A stretch of DNA of 64,000 bases from CBDCVY01 sp965223245 (GTDB lineage: Bacteria > Nitrospinota > Nitrospinia > Nitrospinales > Nitrospinaceae), in assembly GCA_965223245.1 (NCBI GenBank), contig CBDCVY010000013.1, positions 3,844,001 to 3,908,000 of the forward strand. Direction: 5' to 3'. Shown here one piece after another: positions 34,203 through 43,460 of the stretch. The notes below the pieces were generated by a model that was given only the letters and a program-made list of their open reading frames with translations, did not search any database and was not told the origin of the DNA. A program made the position numbers and the translations under genes. How positions within the stretch are numbered: position 1 is the first letter of the stretch; every line of letters begins with the position of its first letter.

Positions 34203-35123
34203 TTAATGAAAGAGAAAGTATTTTTTGTTTAACAATTTTTTAAGTTTTTTTTGTAATGATATTTTGTCTCCATGGAATCTTCTGCCATCAAAATATAGAA
34301 TGACTGGATAAAAAGGATCAATATTGTCATCAGCATTAAAAGCTACTTGGTCTGGGTTAATAGAATGCTTGCCAATCGACTTTGAGGTGGAAAAGTCTAT
34401 ATTGAAGAAAGTTCTATAGGCTAACTCTGAGCAGACGATTTTCTTTTCTGTGTTGACATCAAAGTTAAAGTCATAATCTTTTCCGATTTGTTTAAAGACT
34501 TCCAATAGGTAGTTTTGTTTGTTTTTTCGGGTTAAGCAGGACCTAGTGGCAGAATTCTCTGGTGAACAATCTTTTGGTCTTAATACGGCAAGGTCATCAA
34601 TATTTAAAAATTTTCGCAATGAATTTATCTCTACTCCGGGTCGCAAAGCTTCAATAATATTTTTCCCCTTACGAATGGACTCTTGAAATGAAGGTCCTTG
34701 ATATGCATAGTGTATTTTAGCCAATGTATAATAATGTGGAAGTTGATCCCAAATTTCTAAATCTTTTAGTTCACTTTCCGTTCCTACCCAAATTGCAACA
34801 TGACCATAGTGACCCGGAATGAATTTGTCGGTGAGACGAAAAGGAGTCTTTTCTAAAAGAATATCCAAGGGTTTCATTTCCTTCTGGAGAATCTTATATT
34901 CTTGTACGGGTAAATCCCAGAGTTTACCTTTTCGGGTTTGAACTATTCCAATACTGTTTCCAAAAACCTTGCTCAAGGTATGCGTGGTATGATTTCCTGT
35001 TACAAATACCTTGTCTCCGTTCTTTTTTAAAAAAAGCTGGAACCTGTTTTTCAAACGTGAAATGAGTTTTTTTTCTTTTGAGTCTTCTCTGAGTTCGCTA
35101 AAAGTAAAACTTTCTTTTATCAA
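34203..35123 (-). CDS. YiiX-like permuted papain-fold amidase/peptidase
   Basis: The permuted NlpC/P60 (YiiX/YebB-type) pattern is visible. KPLDILLEK and then the histidine motif GHYGHVAIWVG (H108) come first, and the catalytic cysteine C231 in KIVCSELAYRTFF comes last. Such enzymes cleave amide bonds, often in cell-wall peptides or lipid conjugates. A helical N-terminal part (1-80) is extra. The start is TTG with no clear ribosome-binding site; it lies 5 bases after the lipoprotein gene stop, so translation is probably coupled. No signal peptide is evident. Confidence 0.75.
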   Translation of the reverse strand: MIKESFTFSELREDSKEKKLISRLKNRFQLFLKKNGDKVFVTGNHTTHTLSKVFGNSIGIVQTRKGKLWDLPVQEYKILQKEMKPLDILLEKTPFRLTDKFIPGHYGHVAIWVGTESELKDLEIWDQLPHYYTLAKIHYAYQGPSFQESIRKGKNIIEALRPGVEINSLRKFLNIDDLAVLRPKDCSPENSATRSCLTRKNKQNYLLEVFKQIGKDYDFNFDVNTEKKIVCSELAYRTFFNIDFSTSKSIGKHSINPDQVAFNADDNIDPFYPVILYFDGRRFHGDKISLQKKLKKLLNKKYFLFH

Positions 35124-35128
35124 ATGAT

Positions 35129-35866
35129 CTAACTCTGCCAGATAAGGATTGTTTTTTTATCTTTGTTGCGAAAGGGTTCGGTCTTCTCATAAAATTTAAA
35201 TATTTGAATTAGGCGGTGAGAATATTTGAAGGTTCCGTTGTAATTATTCCAAACATCTTGAATTGATTTTGAAATATTTTTTTGTGGATTTGGGAAATCG
35301 AAAAATAGACTTCTTCGCATAGCAGGGTTTTTTAAATAAAGATCCAAGCCTAGAATGTAGTTGTCTATTAAAATTAATGATGCAGCAAATGAAATATCGA
35401 AGTTTCTTAAAAAAGCCTTTCCTAATGGATCGTTTGGGTTGATTTGAATAGGATCAGAATGCAAATCAGAAGTTATATCGGGATTAATATTGATTTGATC
35501 AAAATCTAATCGAAGAAATTCAGGGTGAATTGAGTGTATTAATTGTTTTCTAACTTGCAATATGTAATATGCAAATAGGTTGTGCAATTCTCGAGTATTT
35601 AAAGAGGATAGGCGCCCTTTGTGTGAATTAAAAAACTCTGATATTTCATGGTAAGAAGTATTTGCTTCTTTTCTCCATTCAATAGATTTGTCCCAATATG
35701 TCAATAAAGCTAATATTTGTTTTTCAGCATTTAAGTTCGAAGAAATATTTTTTGAGTTCTTATTGGATGGAGGTATTCCGGGTGGTGTCAGGGAATAGTT
35801 TTTTAAAGAGCACCCCATAAAAAAACCAAGAAGGATAATATTCCACTGTATAAAGTTTTTAAACAC
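35129..35866 (-). CDS. hypothetical lipoprotein paired with YiiX-like enzyme
   Basis: A lipoprotein signal with lipobox FMGC (C19) and a Ser/Asn/Pro-rich stretch after it. The mature part (about 60-245) is helical and not recognised (LLTYWDKSIEWRKEANTSYHEI, LDFDQININPDITSD). The coding region is directly followed by the YiiX-like gene, so it may anchor, activate or inhibit that hydrolase. Confidence 0.6.
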   Translation of the reverse strand: MFKNFIQWNIILLGFFMGCSLKNYSLTPPGIPPSNKNSKNISSNLNAEKQILALLTYWDKSIEWRKEANTSYHEISEFFNSHKGRLSSLNTRELHNLFAYYILQVRKQLIHSIHPEFLRLDFDQININPDITSDLHSDPIQINPNDPLGKAFLRNFDISFAASLILIDNYILGLDLYLKNPAMRRSLFFDFPNPQKNISKSIQDVWNNYNGTFKYSHRLIQIFKFYEKTEPFRNKDKKTILIWQS

Positions 35867-36194
35867 AATGCTCCTTATATCTAATCTTTAATTTAATATA
35901 GATGATTCTAACTGACTTTAATATTTTCTTTTATCGAAAACCCCTTTTTTGTTAGAAAAGTAATATTTTTTAATCTATAAAATTTATCTACAAACCCATG
36001 TTTAACAATCCTCATTAAATGTTTAATAAAAAATTTATTTTACTTCCTCCTTTAAAACAATAAGTTAATATGCAATAATCCGCATCGAAATTACCAAAAA
36101 TTTATTTGGAAAAAAGAAAACAATTTCCCTGGTAATACTTTAAAACTTTGGCTCGTGTTTCAAAAGTAATGTAGGTCAACTTTAACCTTAATAA
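35867..36194. other. AT-rich divergent intergenic region
   Basis: About 330 bases between the lipoprotein gene (minus) and a second lipoprotein gene (plus). It must hold both promoters, but I see no near-consensus pair, repeat or hairpin. Confidence 0.4.
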
Positions 36195-36680
36195 ATGGAA
36201 TATGGATCGATGGAAAATCTAAAAATTGCCCAAAGAAATAGAAATGATTGGCATAGGGTCGCTGCCGTTTTACTTTTTCTCATAGCTTTGGTAATTCAAA
36301 CGGGTTGTGCGGTCAAATTTGTTTCATCTTATGACGAGCAAACAGATAAAGCGGTAACAGCATTACAAAGGAAAGTAGAAACATTTCTAGTGCTTTCGCA
36401 GTTTAAAGCTGGAAGTCCGGATTGGACTTATGAAAAAACTAAGAATTTTTATAATGATATTGCAGTCGATCTAAGTGCAATTCGAGTAAGAGCAGAAGCA
36501 ATCGATAAAAATGAATTGACTATTAAACAATTGGGGCTGGTTCAGGATAACTTTGACAAGATGGAGCAATTACAAAAATCAGGTCAGTTTTCCGGTCCCG
36601 TAATTGAAAGTCTCAGAAATTCATTAAATAGTCAATTTACGGCTATTTTAAAACTTGAACTGGCAAAAAAACGTCAATAA
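36195..36680 (+). CDS. hypothetical lipoprotein
   Basis: A lipobox QTGC ends a hydrophobic segment at about residue 38; an in-frame ATG at 36210 would shorten the signal peptide by five residues and is also plausible. The mature part is helical (TALQRKVETFLVLSQF, FYNDIAVDLSAIRVRAEAI, NFDKMEQLQKSGQF). No family recognised. It is 40 bases upstream of a small helical protein gene, probably an operon. Confidence 0.6.
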   Translation: MEYGSMENLKIAQRNRNDWHRVAAVLLFLIALVIQTGCAVKFVSSYDEQTDKAVTALQRKVETFLVLSQFKAGSPDWTYEKTKNFYNDIAVDLSAIRVRAEAIDKNELTIKQLGLVQDNFDKMEQLQKSGQFSGPVIESLRNSLNSQFTAILKLELAKKRQ

Positions 36681-36720
36681 AAATACTGATTCCCAAAATA
36701 TATGAATACAGGAGTTTGTT

Positions 36721-37050
36721 ATGGGGTTAAAAATTTCTAGTTTATCCAAAAGTATGTTATCCGCCGCCAAGGGAACTTTTAAAGATAAGTGGCCAGAAAT
36801 AAAAGATTATGCTGAATTAGAATCTAAAAAGCTGGCCCAAAGTTTAATATCTATAGAAAAGATGTTTGTAAAAGGTAAAATTGATAAACAGACTGCAAAA
36901 TTATTGTTGGATATTAATAAAAATGCCACCAAAACTGTATTGCTCACTGTAGAAGGGATGGGGTTGATTGCCGCTGAGCAAGCCATCAATGCAGCATTAA
37001 AAGTGATTAAGGATAGTGTTAATAGTACGATCGGTTTTAATCTTATTTAA
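36721..37050 (+). CDS. small helical hypothetical protein
   Basis: A 109-residue protein with an AGGAG ribosome-binding site. It is helical, with amphipathic repeats and an Ala/Ile-rich C-terminal half (GLIAAEQAINAALKVI), which might associate with a membrane. No signal peptide. It pairs with the preceding lipoprotein. Function unknown. Confidence 0.55.
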   Translation: MGLKISSLSKSMLSAAKGTFKDKWPEIKDYAELESKKLAQSLISIEKMFVKGKIDKQTAKLLLDINKNATKTVLLTVEGMGLIAAEQAINAALKVIKDSVNSTIGFNLI

Positions 37051-37096
37051 AATAACTCTAGATTCAGTGTGTAAAAATTAGAAAGTTAGTTGGATT

Positions 37097-37897
37097 TTAA
37101 TGGATAATTGAGTGGGGTTTAACCTGTTCTCTATTTTTAAACCAAATCCAACAAAACCAAGACCAGGTAAATATAATTCCGAACCAACCAACAGTGGTTA
37201 CCGCTGAGGCAAGGGCAGTATCTTTTTCTATTAAACCAAAATAGGATAAGATATTTTTCCAATCATGAGCTTCTTCTCCTAAACCTCCAATTAAGGGCAG
37301 AGCAAGAGCTCGTGCATCTGCCATGTAAACAGCAACGTCGAGGCAATTTTCAAAGAACCAAAATAAGCCGAAAGTATATCCCACCGCATCTCTCCTTGAC
37401 CAAAAGGAGGCAGTAACTATTAAGGGAATGAGTAGCTGATTTATACTTCCTCCCAAAATAGTCAAAATCCTGAATCCAAAAATTCCAAAGATCCAATGGC
37501 CCGCTTCATGAAACACCAGGTTCACATTATGAGTTAAATATAATATTGTTGAATCTGAACCCAGCATGTCCTTGGTAGCCAATAAATAAACCAATGCAGC
37601 CCACCCTATGGAAAAAGAAAGAACAGTCATCTTTGAAATTGGTTTCCAGGGTAATGATGCTATTTTTTCCAAGTAGACGAAATATCCATTAAATTTCGAA
37701 CTTAATCCCAGGGGCTCTGTTTCAGGGGTTTCCATCAATTCATTTTCAAATGAATCTTTGATTCCTGGGTCAGTTTTAGGGGGTGAGTAGTGTTCAGATT
37801 TTCTTTGTTGGATTTCAATATACTTGGAAATTATTATTCCACAATAAGGACAGGATTCAGTAGAACTCAGCTTATTACTGCATTTGGGGCATTTCAT
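37097..37897 (-). CDS. zinc-ribbon membrane protein with HEAGH metalloprotease motif
   Basis: Residues 1-20 form a zinc ribbon (CPKCSNKL, CPYCG). A polar linker follows, then about five hydrophobic segments (from residue 85). The third includes NLVFHEAGHWIFGIFG, the HExxH signature of M50-like intramembrane metalloproteases. A candidate third ligand lies later (GGLGEEAHDW), though the usual NPDG-type motif is not visible. It may cleave membrane proteins such as anti-sigma factors or serve as a structural relative. Confidence 0.65.
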   Translation of the reverse strand: MKCPKCSNKLSSTESCPYCGIIISKYIEIQQRKSEHYSPPKTDPGIKDSFENELMETPETEPLGLSSKFNGYFVYLEKIASLPWKPISKMTVLSFSIGWAALVYLLATKDMLGSDSTILYLTHNVNLVFHEAGHWIFGIFGFRILTILGGSINQLLIPLIVTASFWSRRDAVGYTFGLFWFFENCLDVAVYMADARALALPLIGGLGEEAHDWKNILSYFGLIEKDTALASAVTTVGWFGIIFTWSWFCWIWFKNREQVKPHSIIH

Positions 37898-38291
37898 TGT
37901 TAAATCATCTTAGTTTTTTCTATAGATTAAATGTAATTTTTTTCAAATTCAACGAGTAGAAAATAGAATCACTACAAGTGGGTGATATCTGGGTTGATTA
38001 TCTGTTGAATCCCTCATTTGATTAAGAGCGCTAAATTCAAAGTAAAATGTATAAAAAATTAGAGGGAGTGGTTAATTTTTTAAACGTCATATTATTAAAA
38101 ATAAAATTTCGAATCTTAAAACTATTGAAAAATAGCTAGTTAGGGGATGAATATTTTTTGGCCTCCTTTTTGCTATAAAAATATCGATGTAGGAATATCA
38201 ATCTTCTGAAATGTTACTCACCTTCAAGTTTGATTATTCAATTTTTCTTATTTAGGTTTTAAAAACTAAAGAGTATTCATAAGGAGCAAAT
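37898..38291. other. AT-rich intergenic region
   Basis: About 390 bases between the divergent zinc-ribbon membrane gene and the receiver-domain gene. No reading frame, repeat or clear promoter pair is visible. The last bases (AAGGAG) form the ribosome-binding site of the next gene. Confidence 0.4.
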
Positions 38292-38705
38292 GTGCAGATC
38301 CTTACAATTGATAAAAATAAGAAGATATGTAAATTCATTGAGGGAAATTTGTTGAATATTGGGTATTCTGACAAACCCTTAGTGCACCATGCTTTCAGTA
38401 TTGATGAGGCTTTAGAATGGCTCCAAAAATTACAATTTGATTTAATTATCATTGATCCCTTGGTCTCGAATCAATATAGTTTGCCACTGATAAGTATGGC
38501 AAAAACCTTATTTCCTTTTACGAAAATAATTACTTTTAGTTATTTTTCTCAAAATCCCTCTTTTTTCGAGAGTAAAAAAGAGTGTATTACTTGGGGCGCT
38601 GATTACTGTTTAGACAAGACAATGCAATGGCAAGAATTTCCCCTTGTATTTAAGAAGATATTGTTTCCTTATATGCGGGGGACCTTTAGTTATGAAAATA
38701 ATTAA
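38292..38705 (+). CDS. stand-alone receiver domain (divergent response regulator)
   Basis: A 137-residue REC-like domain: start QILTIDKNKKICKFIEG, phosphoacceptor D55 in DLIIIDPLVS, and a late lysine in DYCLDKTMQW. The N-terminal acidic pocket is reduced to one aspartate (D7 followed by Lys), so phosphorylation is uncertain. The GTG start has an AAGGAG ribosome-binding site; an ATG two bases earlier leads to a short frame. The REC-HDOD gene follows 208 bases later, so a joint pathway is possible. Confidence 0.6.
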   Translation: MQILTIDKNKKICKFIEGNLLNIGYSDKPLVHHAFSIDEALEWLQKLQFDLIIIDPLVSNQYSLPLISMAKTLFPFTKIITFSYFSQNPSFFESKKECITWGADYCLDKTMQWQEFPLVFKKILFPYMRGTFSYENN

Positions 38706-38912
38706 TTGAAAAAAAATAATACATTCTGGTCTTTCTCATTTTTTGAATTAAGTACAAAAATTAGCCTTTAAATAAGCCTTTCTTGCCTCAATCCAATCAT
38801 TTTTCCAATTTATCTTTAATTTAGTTTTCTATTGCCTTATATTTTTATATATAGGGTAATTAAATCAAATAAGTAAGAAAATCTTGCTATATATTTATAG
38901 GGGCTATTTTCT

Positions 38913-40151
38913 GTGGCAAACCAAAAAATTCTCGTAGTAGATGATGATCTAAAAGCATGCTCTAACATTAAACGATATATGACGAACCAAGATTTTGAGG
39001 TGGAATCCGTACCTGATGGAGAAGAAGGTTTAGCCAAAGTCGACGAGTTGGACCCAAGTTGTGTTCTTCTGGATATTCGTATCCCAAAAATAAACGGTGT
39101 GGAATGTTTGAAGAAATTACGAAAAAGCCATCCCAAACTCCCTATATTCATGATCACAGGGATAGATCATGACGAATTAAAGGAAGGGTGCTTAAAAGCC
39201 GGAGCCAAAGGTTACTTTAAAAAACCAATTGATTTTGAAAATCTGTTGACAGAAATAAATAATGTAATTTCCATAGATGATAATGGAAATGGGCATGCCT
39301 TGCCAAAAGAGGGAGGTAGCCTCAATGCAATAGATATTGTTGACGATGTTGTTGCTTCTCCTCCGACGATTTACCATCAACTGCAACAAGCGATTGATGA
39401 CCCAGATAGCGGGTTTAATGATTTTGAAAAGATAATCAGTAATGATCCAGCTTTGTCAGCTCGGCTATTAAAAGTAGTAAACAGCCCATTTTATGGTTTA
39501 GGATCAAAAGTTTCTACGATTACACATGCATTAAATATTGTAGGGACGGATCAGTTAGCTGATTTAGCTTTAGCAACCGGAGTATTGACCCAATTTAAAG
39601 GAATTCCAAAAGATGTAATTAATATGGAATCTTTTTGGAAACACAGTATTGCGGTTGGATTGGGAGCTCGAATTATAGCTAAACATCTTCAGGTAAAGGA
39701 TGTTGAGAAGTTTTATTTGGCCGGAATGTTGCACGATTTGGGGAGTTTGATCTTGTTTAAAGAAGCTCCCGAAAAAATGAAAAAAATTTTAGACTCTGCT
39801 TTAGAGCATCAAACACATTTATTTGAAGAAGAAGACCAATTTTTAAACTTTACCCATGCAGAAGTGGGGCAAAACTTATTAAAGAAATGGGATCTACCAA
39901 AAAGCTTAATTGAAGGTGTCGCATTTCATCATAACCCATTAGAAGCTACAAAACACAAGACTCAAGCCCTAATTGTACATATTGCCGACTCAATGGCGTA
40001 TAAACTGGAGTTAGGGGCAAGTGGAGAACCTCAAGTACCACAAATATCCTCAGAAGTCTTAGAGGAAATTGGATTAACTGAAGAGGACTTAAAAGATTTT
40101 GAAGAGACAGTGGTTAGTGAATTTAATGAGGTCAGTGGAATGTTTGTTTGA
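38913..40151 (+). CDS. response regulator with HDOD output domain
   Basis: A canonical receiver domain (residues 5-120; acid pocket VVDDD, phosphoacceptor D54 in VLLDIRIPK, Lys in GYFKKP) is joined by a Gly/Asn-rich linker to an HDOD domain (about 140-350: SNDPALSARLLKVVNSPFYG, FWKHSIAVGLGARIIAKHL, LAGMLHDLGSLILF). HDOD proteins link signals to motility, second messengers or biofilm control; most lack hydrolase activity. It starts with GTG and a weak ribosome-binding site. No partner kinase is adjacent. Confidence 0.88.
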   Translation: MANQKILVVDDDLKACSNIKRYMTNQDFEVESVPDGEEGLAKVDELDPSCVLLDIRIPKINGVECLKKLRKSHPKLPIFMITGIDHDELKEGCLKAGAKGYFKKPIDFENLLTEINNVISIDDNGNGHALPKEGGSLNAIDIVDDVVASPPTIYHQLQQAIDDPDSGFNDFEKIISNDPALSARLLKVVNSPFYGLGSKVSTITHALNIVGTDQLADLALATGVLTQFKGIPKDVINMESFWKHSIAVGLGARIIAKHLQVKDVEKFYLAGMLHDLGSLILFKEAPEKMKKILDSALEHQTHLFEEEDQFLNFTHAEVGQNLLKKWDLPKSLIEGVAFHHNPLEATKHKTQALIVHIADSMAYKLELGASGEPQVPQISSEVLEEIGLTEEDLKDFEETVVSEFNEVSGMFV

Positions 40152-40262
40152 TTTTTACATAAAAAATCATATGAAACTTTCTTCAAATATCTTTTTTTCC
40201 TATCTCTTTTCAAATAAAAAAATAATCAAACCTTAATTTTTTTAAAATAAAGTTAAGGAATC

Positions 40263-41141
40263 CTACCCGAAGGCTGATTCTAAAGCCGGATAACTAAATC
40301 CTAAGATATGAAATGTGTTCAATAAGAAATGGAATAACACACTACTTTCAATTCGATTGGTTTTTTGATAAACCCATCCGTAGAAGAAACCGGCAATAAA
40401 TGCGAGAAAAATATATTTTAGGCCACCGGCAAAATGGTCTAAACCAAATAAAAATGAAGATGTGGTTAGGGAAGCCAGGGGACCCCATGAAAATTTTTTC
40501 CAATTTGAGGCAAGTTCTCTTTGAATGAATCCTCGAAAAATTAGTTCCTCGGGCAAACAGGTGAAGAAAAGCATTTTTAAAGCCCAGATCGAAAAAAAGT
40601 CAGGGAACTTTGGATCCCAATAAATATACCCTAACAAAAAGGAAAATAATAAGACTAGAAAAGATCCCAAAAGAAATATGGGGATCAATGTGGCTACCAT
40701 AGATTTCAGTTCATTTTTATTATGAATTAAATTGGGAATAAAAAGCAGAAGAAAAAGTCCAACAATACCTTTGTCAAAGTTTAGATAAAAACTATAAGGT
40801 ATGCTGTCAGGTGACAGTTTAATTTCTGAAACAATTTTCCAATTGGTAAAACCAGGACTGAAATGGTGCGAAAGAATGAGACCCCATAGAACAATTGCCA
40901 ATGCCAAGAAAGCTTTTTTAAAGTTTTTAAATTTGCCTGAATAATAAATAGATATAAGTGCACTGAATCCGATGGTTTGAAGAAGCCCTATAAAAACTAT
41001 TCTTTCTGCAAAAAAGCCCGTTAATATGGAAAGTAAAAAAAATAGAATCCACAGTTTTCGATAATTGATGGACCAGAGAAAAATTATCGATATAGTTAGT
41101 AGAGAATAGGTGGCAATGGACAAAATGTAGACAGAATTCAT
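40263..41141 (-). CDS. CPBP-family intramembrane metalloprotease
   Basis: About eight hydrophobic segments. The C-terminal Abi/CPBP motifs are complete: PEELIFRGFIQ (EExxxR), FLFGLDHF (FxxxxxH) and SSVLFHFLLNTFHI (HxxxN). Relatives process CaaX-like proteins or bacteriocin immunity partners; the substrate here is unknown. It is transcribed alone on the minus strand. Confidence 0.85.
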   Translation of the reverse strand: MNSVYILSIATYSLLTISIIFLWSINYRKLWILFFLLSILTGFFAERIVFIGLLQTIGFSALISIYYSGKFKNFKKAFLALAIVLWGLILSHHFSPGFTNWKIVSEIKLSPDSIPYSFYLNFDKGIVGLFLLLFIPNLIHNKNELKSMVATLIPIFLLGSFLVLLFSFLLGYIYWDPKFPDFFSIWALKMLFFTCLPEELIFRGFIQRELASNWKKFSWGPLASLTTSSFLFGLDHFAGGLKYIFLAFIAGFFYGWVYQKTNRIESSVLFHFLLNTFHILGFSYPALESAFG

Positions 41142-41210
41142 AAAGTTCAGCTTTGTTTTTGTATTTGTAAAATAAGTTAATCTAAAACCATTTATTGGAT
41201 GGAAAATTAA

Positions 41211-41909
41211 ATGAAATTGATTAAAAAAGCATTGATAATTTTAATCTCGATCAGTCTAGGAGTGTCAGTAGGATGCTCACAAACTACACAACCCAATTCA
41301 AACTTAGCCCAAGGACTGATTTATAAAAACACTTATACCATCATAGGAGAAAAAAATTTTTGGAAAGGATACCCTGCGAAAACCATTAATGGAATGATTA
41401 ATGCTGTTATTGAGATTCCCACTGGTACTAATGCAAAATGGGAAGTTAATGAACACGATGGAACCCTTCAATGGGAACATAAAAAAGGAACTCCGCGAAT
41501 GGTTCGTTATATCAGCTATGTGGGAAATTATGGGATGATTCCTCAAACTGTTCTACCCAAAGAAGAGGGTGGAGATGGAGACCCTTTAGACATTTTAGTT
41601 TTAGGGCCCGCGTTACCCCGTGGATCGGTCGTACCGGTTAAAGTTATTGGAATGCTAAAATTGTTAGATCGGGGAGAGCAGGATGATAAATTAATAGGTG
41701 TCCCGGCTTTAAATTCAATTTTGGATATAGATTCTCTACAAGGGCTTAAAGAAAAATATCCGGGAACATTGGAAATTATTCAGACTTGGTTTGAAAATTA
41801 TAAGGGTCCTGGAAAAATGGAAACAAAGGGGTACGCGGGACTGGATGAAACCCAAAAAAGACTTCGAGCAGCTATTGATGCCTATAAAAAGCTGCATAAT
41901 CCTACTTAA
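41211..41909 (+). CDS. ppa: family I inorganic pyrophosphatase, exported lipoprotein-like
   Basis: The family I fold is clear: NAVIEIPTGTNAKWEV, YGMIPQTVLPKEEGGDGDPLDILVLG (active-site aspartates in DGDPLD), and VIGMLKLLDRGEQDDKLIGVP. The enzyme splits PPi into two phosphates. Unlike the usual cytosolic enzyme, this one begins with a basic region, a hydrophobic core and SVGC at residues 19-22, a lipobox-like site with an atypical -3 residue. It is therefore probably exported. The phosphate uptake system lies about 2 kb downstream, which could take up the released phosphate. Confidence 0.9.
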   Translation: MKLIKKALIILISISLGVSVGCSQTTQPNSNLAQGLIYKNTYTIIGEKNFWKGYPAKTINGMINAVIEIPTGTNAKWEVNEHDGTLQWEHKKGTPRMVRYISYVGNYGMIPQTVLPKEEGGDGDPLDILVLGPALPRGSVVPVKVIGMLKLLDRGEQDDKLIGVPALNSILDIDSLQGLKEKYPGTLEIIQTWFENYKGPGKMETKGYAGLDETQKRLRAAIDAYKKLHNPT

Positions 41910-41942
41910 GCACTTCATTAAATAATTTGATAATATGAAGCC

Positions 41943-42572
41943 ATGGGCTTCTATTCAGAGAAGATTTTACCTTATGGAATCGATTGGTGTATGCGGGGGA
42001 AATCTTTCCAAGAGATTCGCATTAAATACCTAAAAGAAGTTCATGGTATTGTTTTAGAAGTTGGTTTTGGTTCGGGTTTGAATCTTCCCCATTATCAGAA
42101 TGAAATAAAAGAATTTTTTGCTTTAGATCCTTCCATTGTGGGTCGGCGGTTGGCCCAAAAAAGAATTACTAAATTCCCATCTACCATAAAATTTGTAAAT
42201 TGGACACAGGATGCGATTGATTTGCCTGATAACTTGGTTGATTCTCTAGTAACCACTTGGACCTTATGCACCATTCCCAATCCCAGCCAGGCATTGCAGG
42301 AGTTTAAAAGAGTATTGAAACCAGACGGAGTTTATTATTTTATTGAGCATGGCCAGTCTCCCAACAAATCAGTTGCCCGTATACAAAATTTATGGAACCC
42401 AATTCAAAAAAAATTTGCGGGGGGTTGTCATGTCAATCGTAATATGGAAAATTTAATTACTGATTCCGGGTTTCATCTGGAAGAACTGGACAAGTTTTAT
42501 ATGGAAGGTCCCAAAATGTTCACTTACCTATATTGTGGAAAAGCAAACCAGAAAAGTCGACCCAATGCATAA
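41943..42572 (+). CDS. class I SAM-dependent methyltransferase
   Basis: The SAM-binding motif I reads VLEVGFGSGLNLPHY, with later motifs FFALDPS, DSLVTTWTLCTIPNPSQAL and VLKPDGVYYFIEHG. This is the Methyltransf_11 type resembling METTL7/phospholipid or thiol methyltransferases (GGCHVNRNMENLITDSGF). The substrate is unknown. It lies 33 bases after the pyrophosphatase gene and may share its transcript. Confidence 0.88.
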   Translation: MGFYSEKILPYGIDWCMRGKSFQEIRIKYLKEVHGIVLEVGFGSGLNLPHYQNEIKEFFALDPSIVGRRLAQKRITKFPSTIKFVNWTQDAIDLPDNLVDSLVTTWTLCTIPNPSQALQEFKRVLKPDGVYYFIEHGQSPNKSVARIQNLWNPIQKKFAGGCHVNRNMENLITDSGFHLEELDKFYMEGPKMFTYLYCGKANQKSRPNA

Positions 42573-42638
42573 TCTGGGTAAAGGTTTTTATTTGGATTTG
42601 CGGTTTAGTTAGGAGAGATTTAATTAAGGTTATGAAAT

Positions 42639-43460
42639 TTAAGCCATTGCATTTAATAAACTTCCGATTTCATTGGAGGAATTTGACTCAGAAAAATTTT
42701 GGATAATTTTTTCCCGCTGAGATTGTTGTCCACCATGAATAGGTTTATCTTCAGAGTTACTTCCTAAATTGTTATTTGATTTTTCCTCTGATACTTCAGA
42801 AGTTTCGGAATTGGAATCCAAAGTAGGAGAGCTTTCACCTTTTCCTGAAGTCTCTTCAGCTTTTTCCTGAGAGAGCTCCTGGCGAGCACGGGCTTCCATT
42901 TTGGAAGCGGCCGCTGCGACACTTCGGTCTTGGGCAGAAGGTTCTGCAGGTGCCGTGGCGGCTCGTCGAATGGTCTGTGCTTTACGAATAGTAGCTTCAG
43001 GATTGTCAGGAACGGGTGAAGTATCAATCTGAACCTCTCCTCCCACAGCATATCGTTGTCCATCAGGTCCGGTGGTATAAGTATATGAAGGACCTCCTCG
43101 AGCTAATCCTCCGGCGGCAGCTTGGTGCGCGCGCTCATGGGCTTTAACTTCGCGATCACGGGCTTTTAGCTGCTCAACTATTTTTTGTTCTTCTTGGGTA
43201 AGCTCTTCTTCACAATCCTCACAATCTGAGTTATTGTTTATAACTGTTGTTTTTTCACTTTCTTCAGCTGTTAATGAAGTGGAAGTAGATTCAGAATTTT
43301 TGCCGCTAATTACTACCTTATCTTCAATAGTGGCCGCAATTGTATTGGCTGGGTTATCTTTAGTTAATTTAGGGGTGCTGGAGGGATTTTTTGAGTTCAG
43401 TCCGGTGTAAGATGAAGAATTTATCCTTCCACTCAATCCAATTTCCATCGATAACCTCAT
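42639..43460 (-). CDS. SprA-related putative metalloprotease (HERAH motif)
   Basis: A central domain (about 85-190) with VKAHERAHQAAAGG (HExxH zinc motif), GPSYTYTTGPDGQRYAVGGEVQID and IRKAQTIRRAATAPAEPSAQDRSVAAAASKME matches the SprA-related putative metalloprotease family. Both flanks are low-complexity Ser/Glu/Asn-rich. There is no signal peptide. Catalysis is unproven for the family. It is divergent from phoB, 229 bases away. Confidence 0.82.
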   Translation of the reverse strand: MRLSMEIGLSGRINSSSYTGLNSKNPSSTPKLTKDNPANTIAATIEDKVVISGKNSESTSTSLTAEESEKTTVINNNSDCEDCEEELTQEEQKIVEQLKARDREVKAHERAHQAAAGGLARGGPSYTYTTGPDGQRYAVGGEVQIDTSPVPDNPEATIRKAQTIRRAATAPAEPSAQDRSVAAAASKMEARARQELSQEKAEETSGKGESSPTLDSNSETSEVSEEKSNNNLGSNSEDKPIHGGQQSQREKIIQNFSESNSSNEIGSLLNAMA

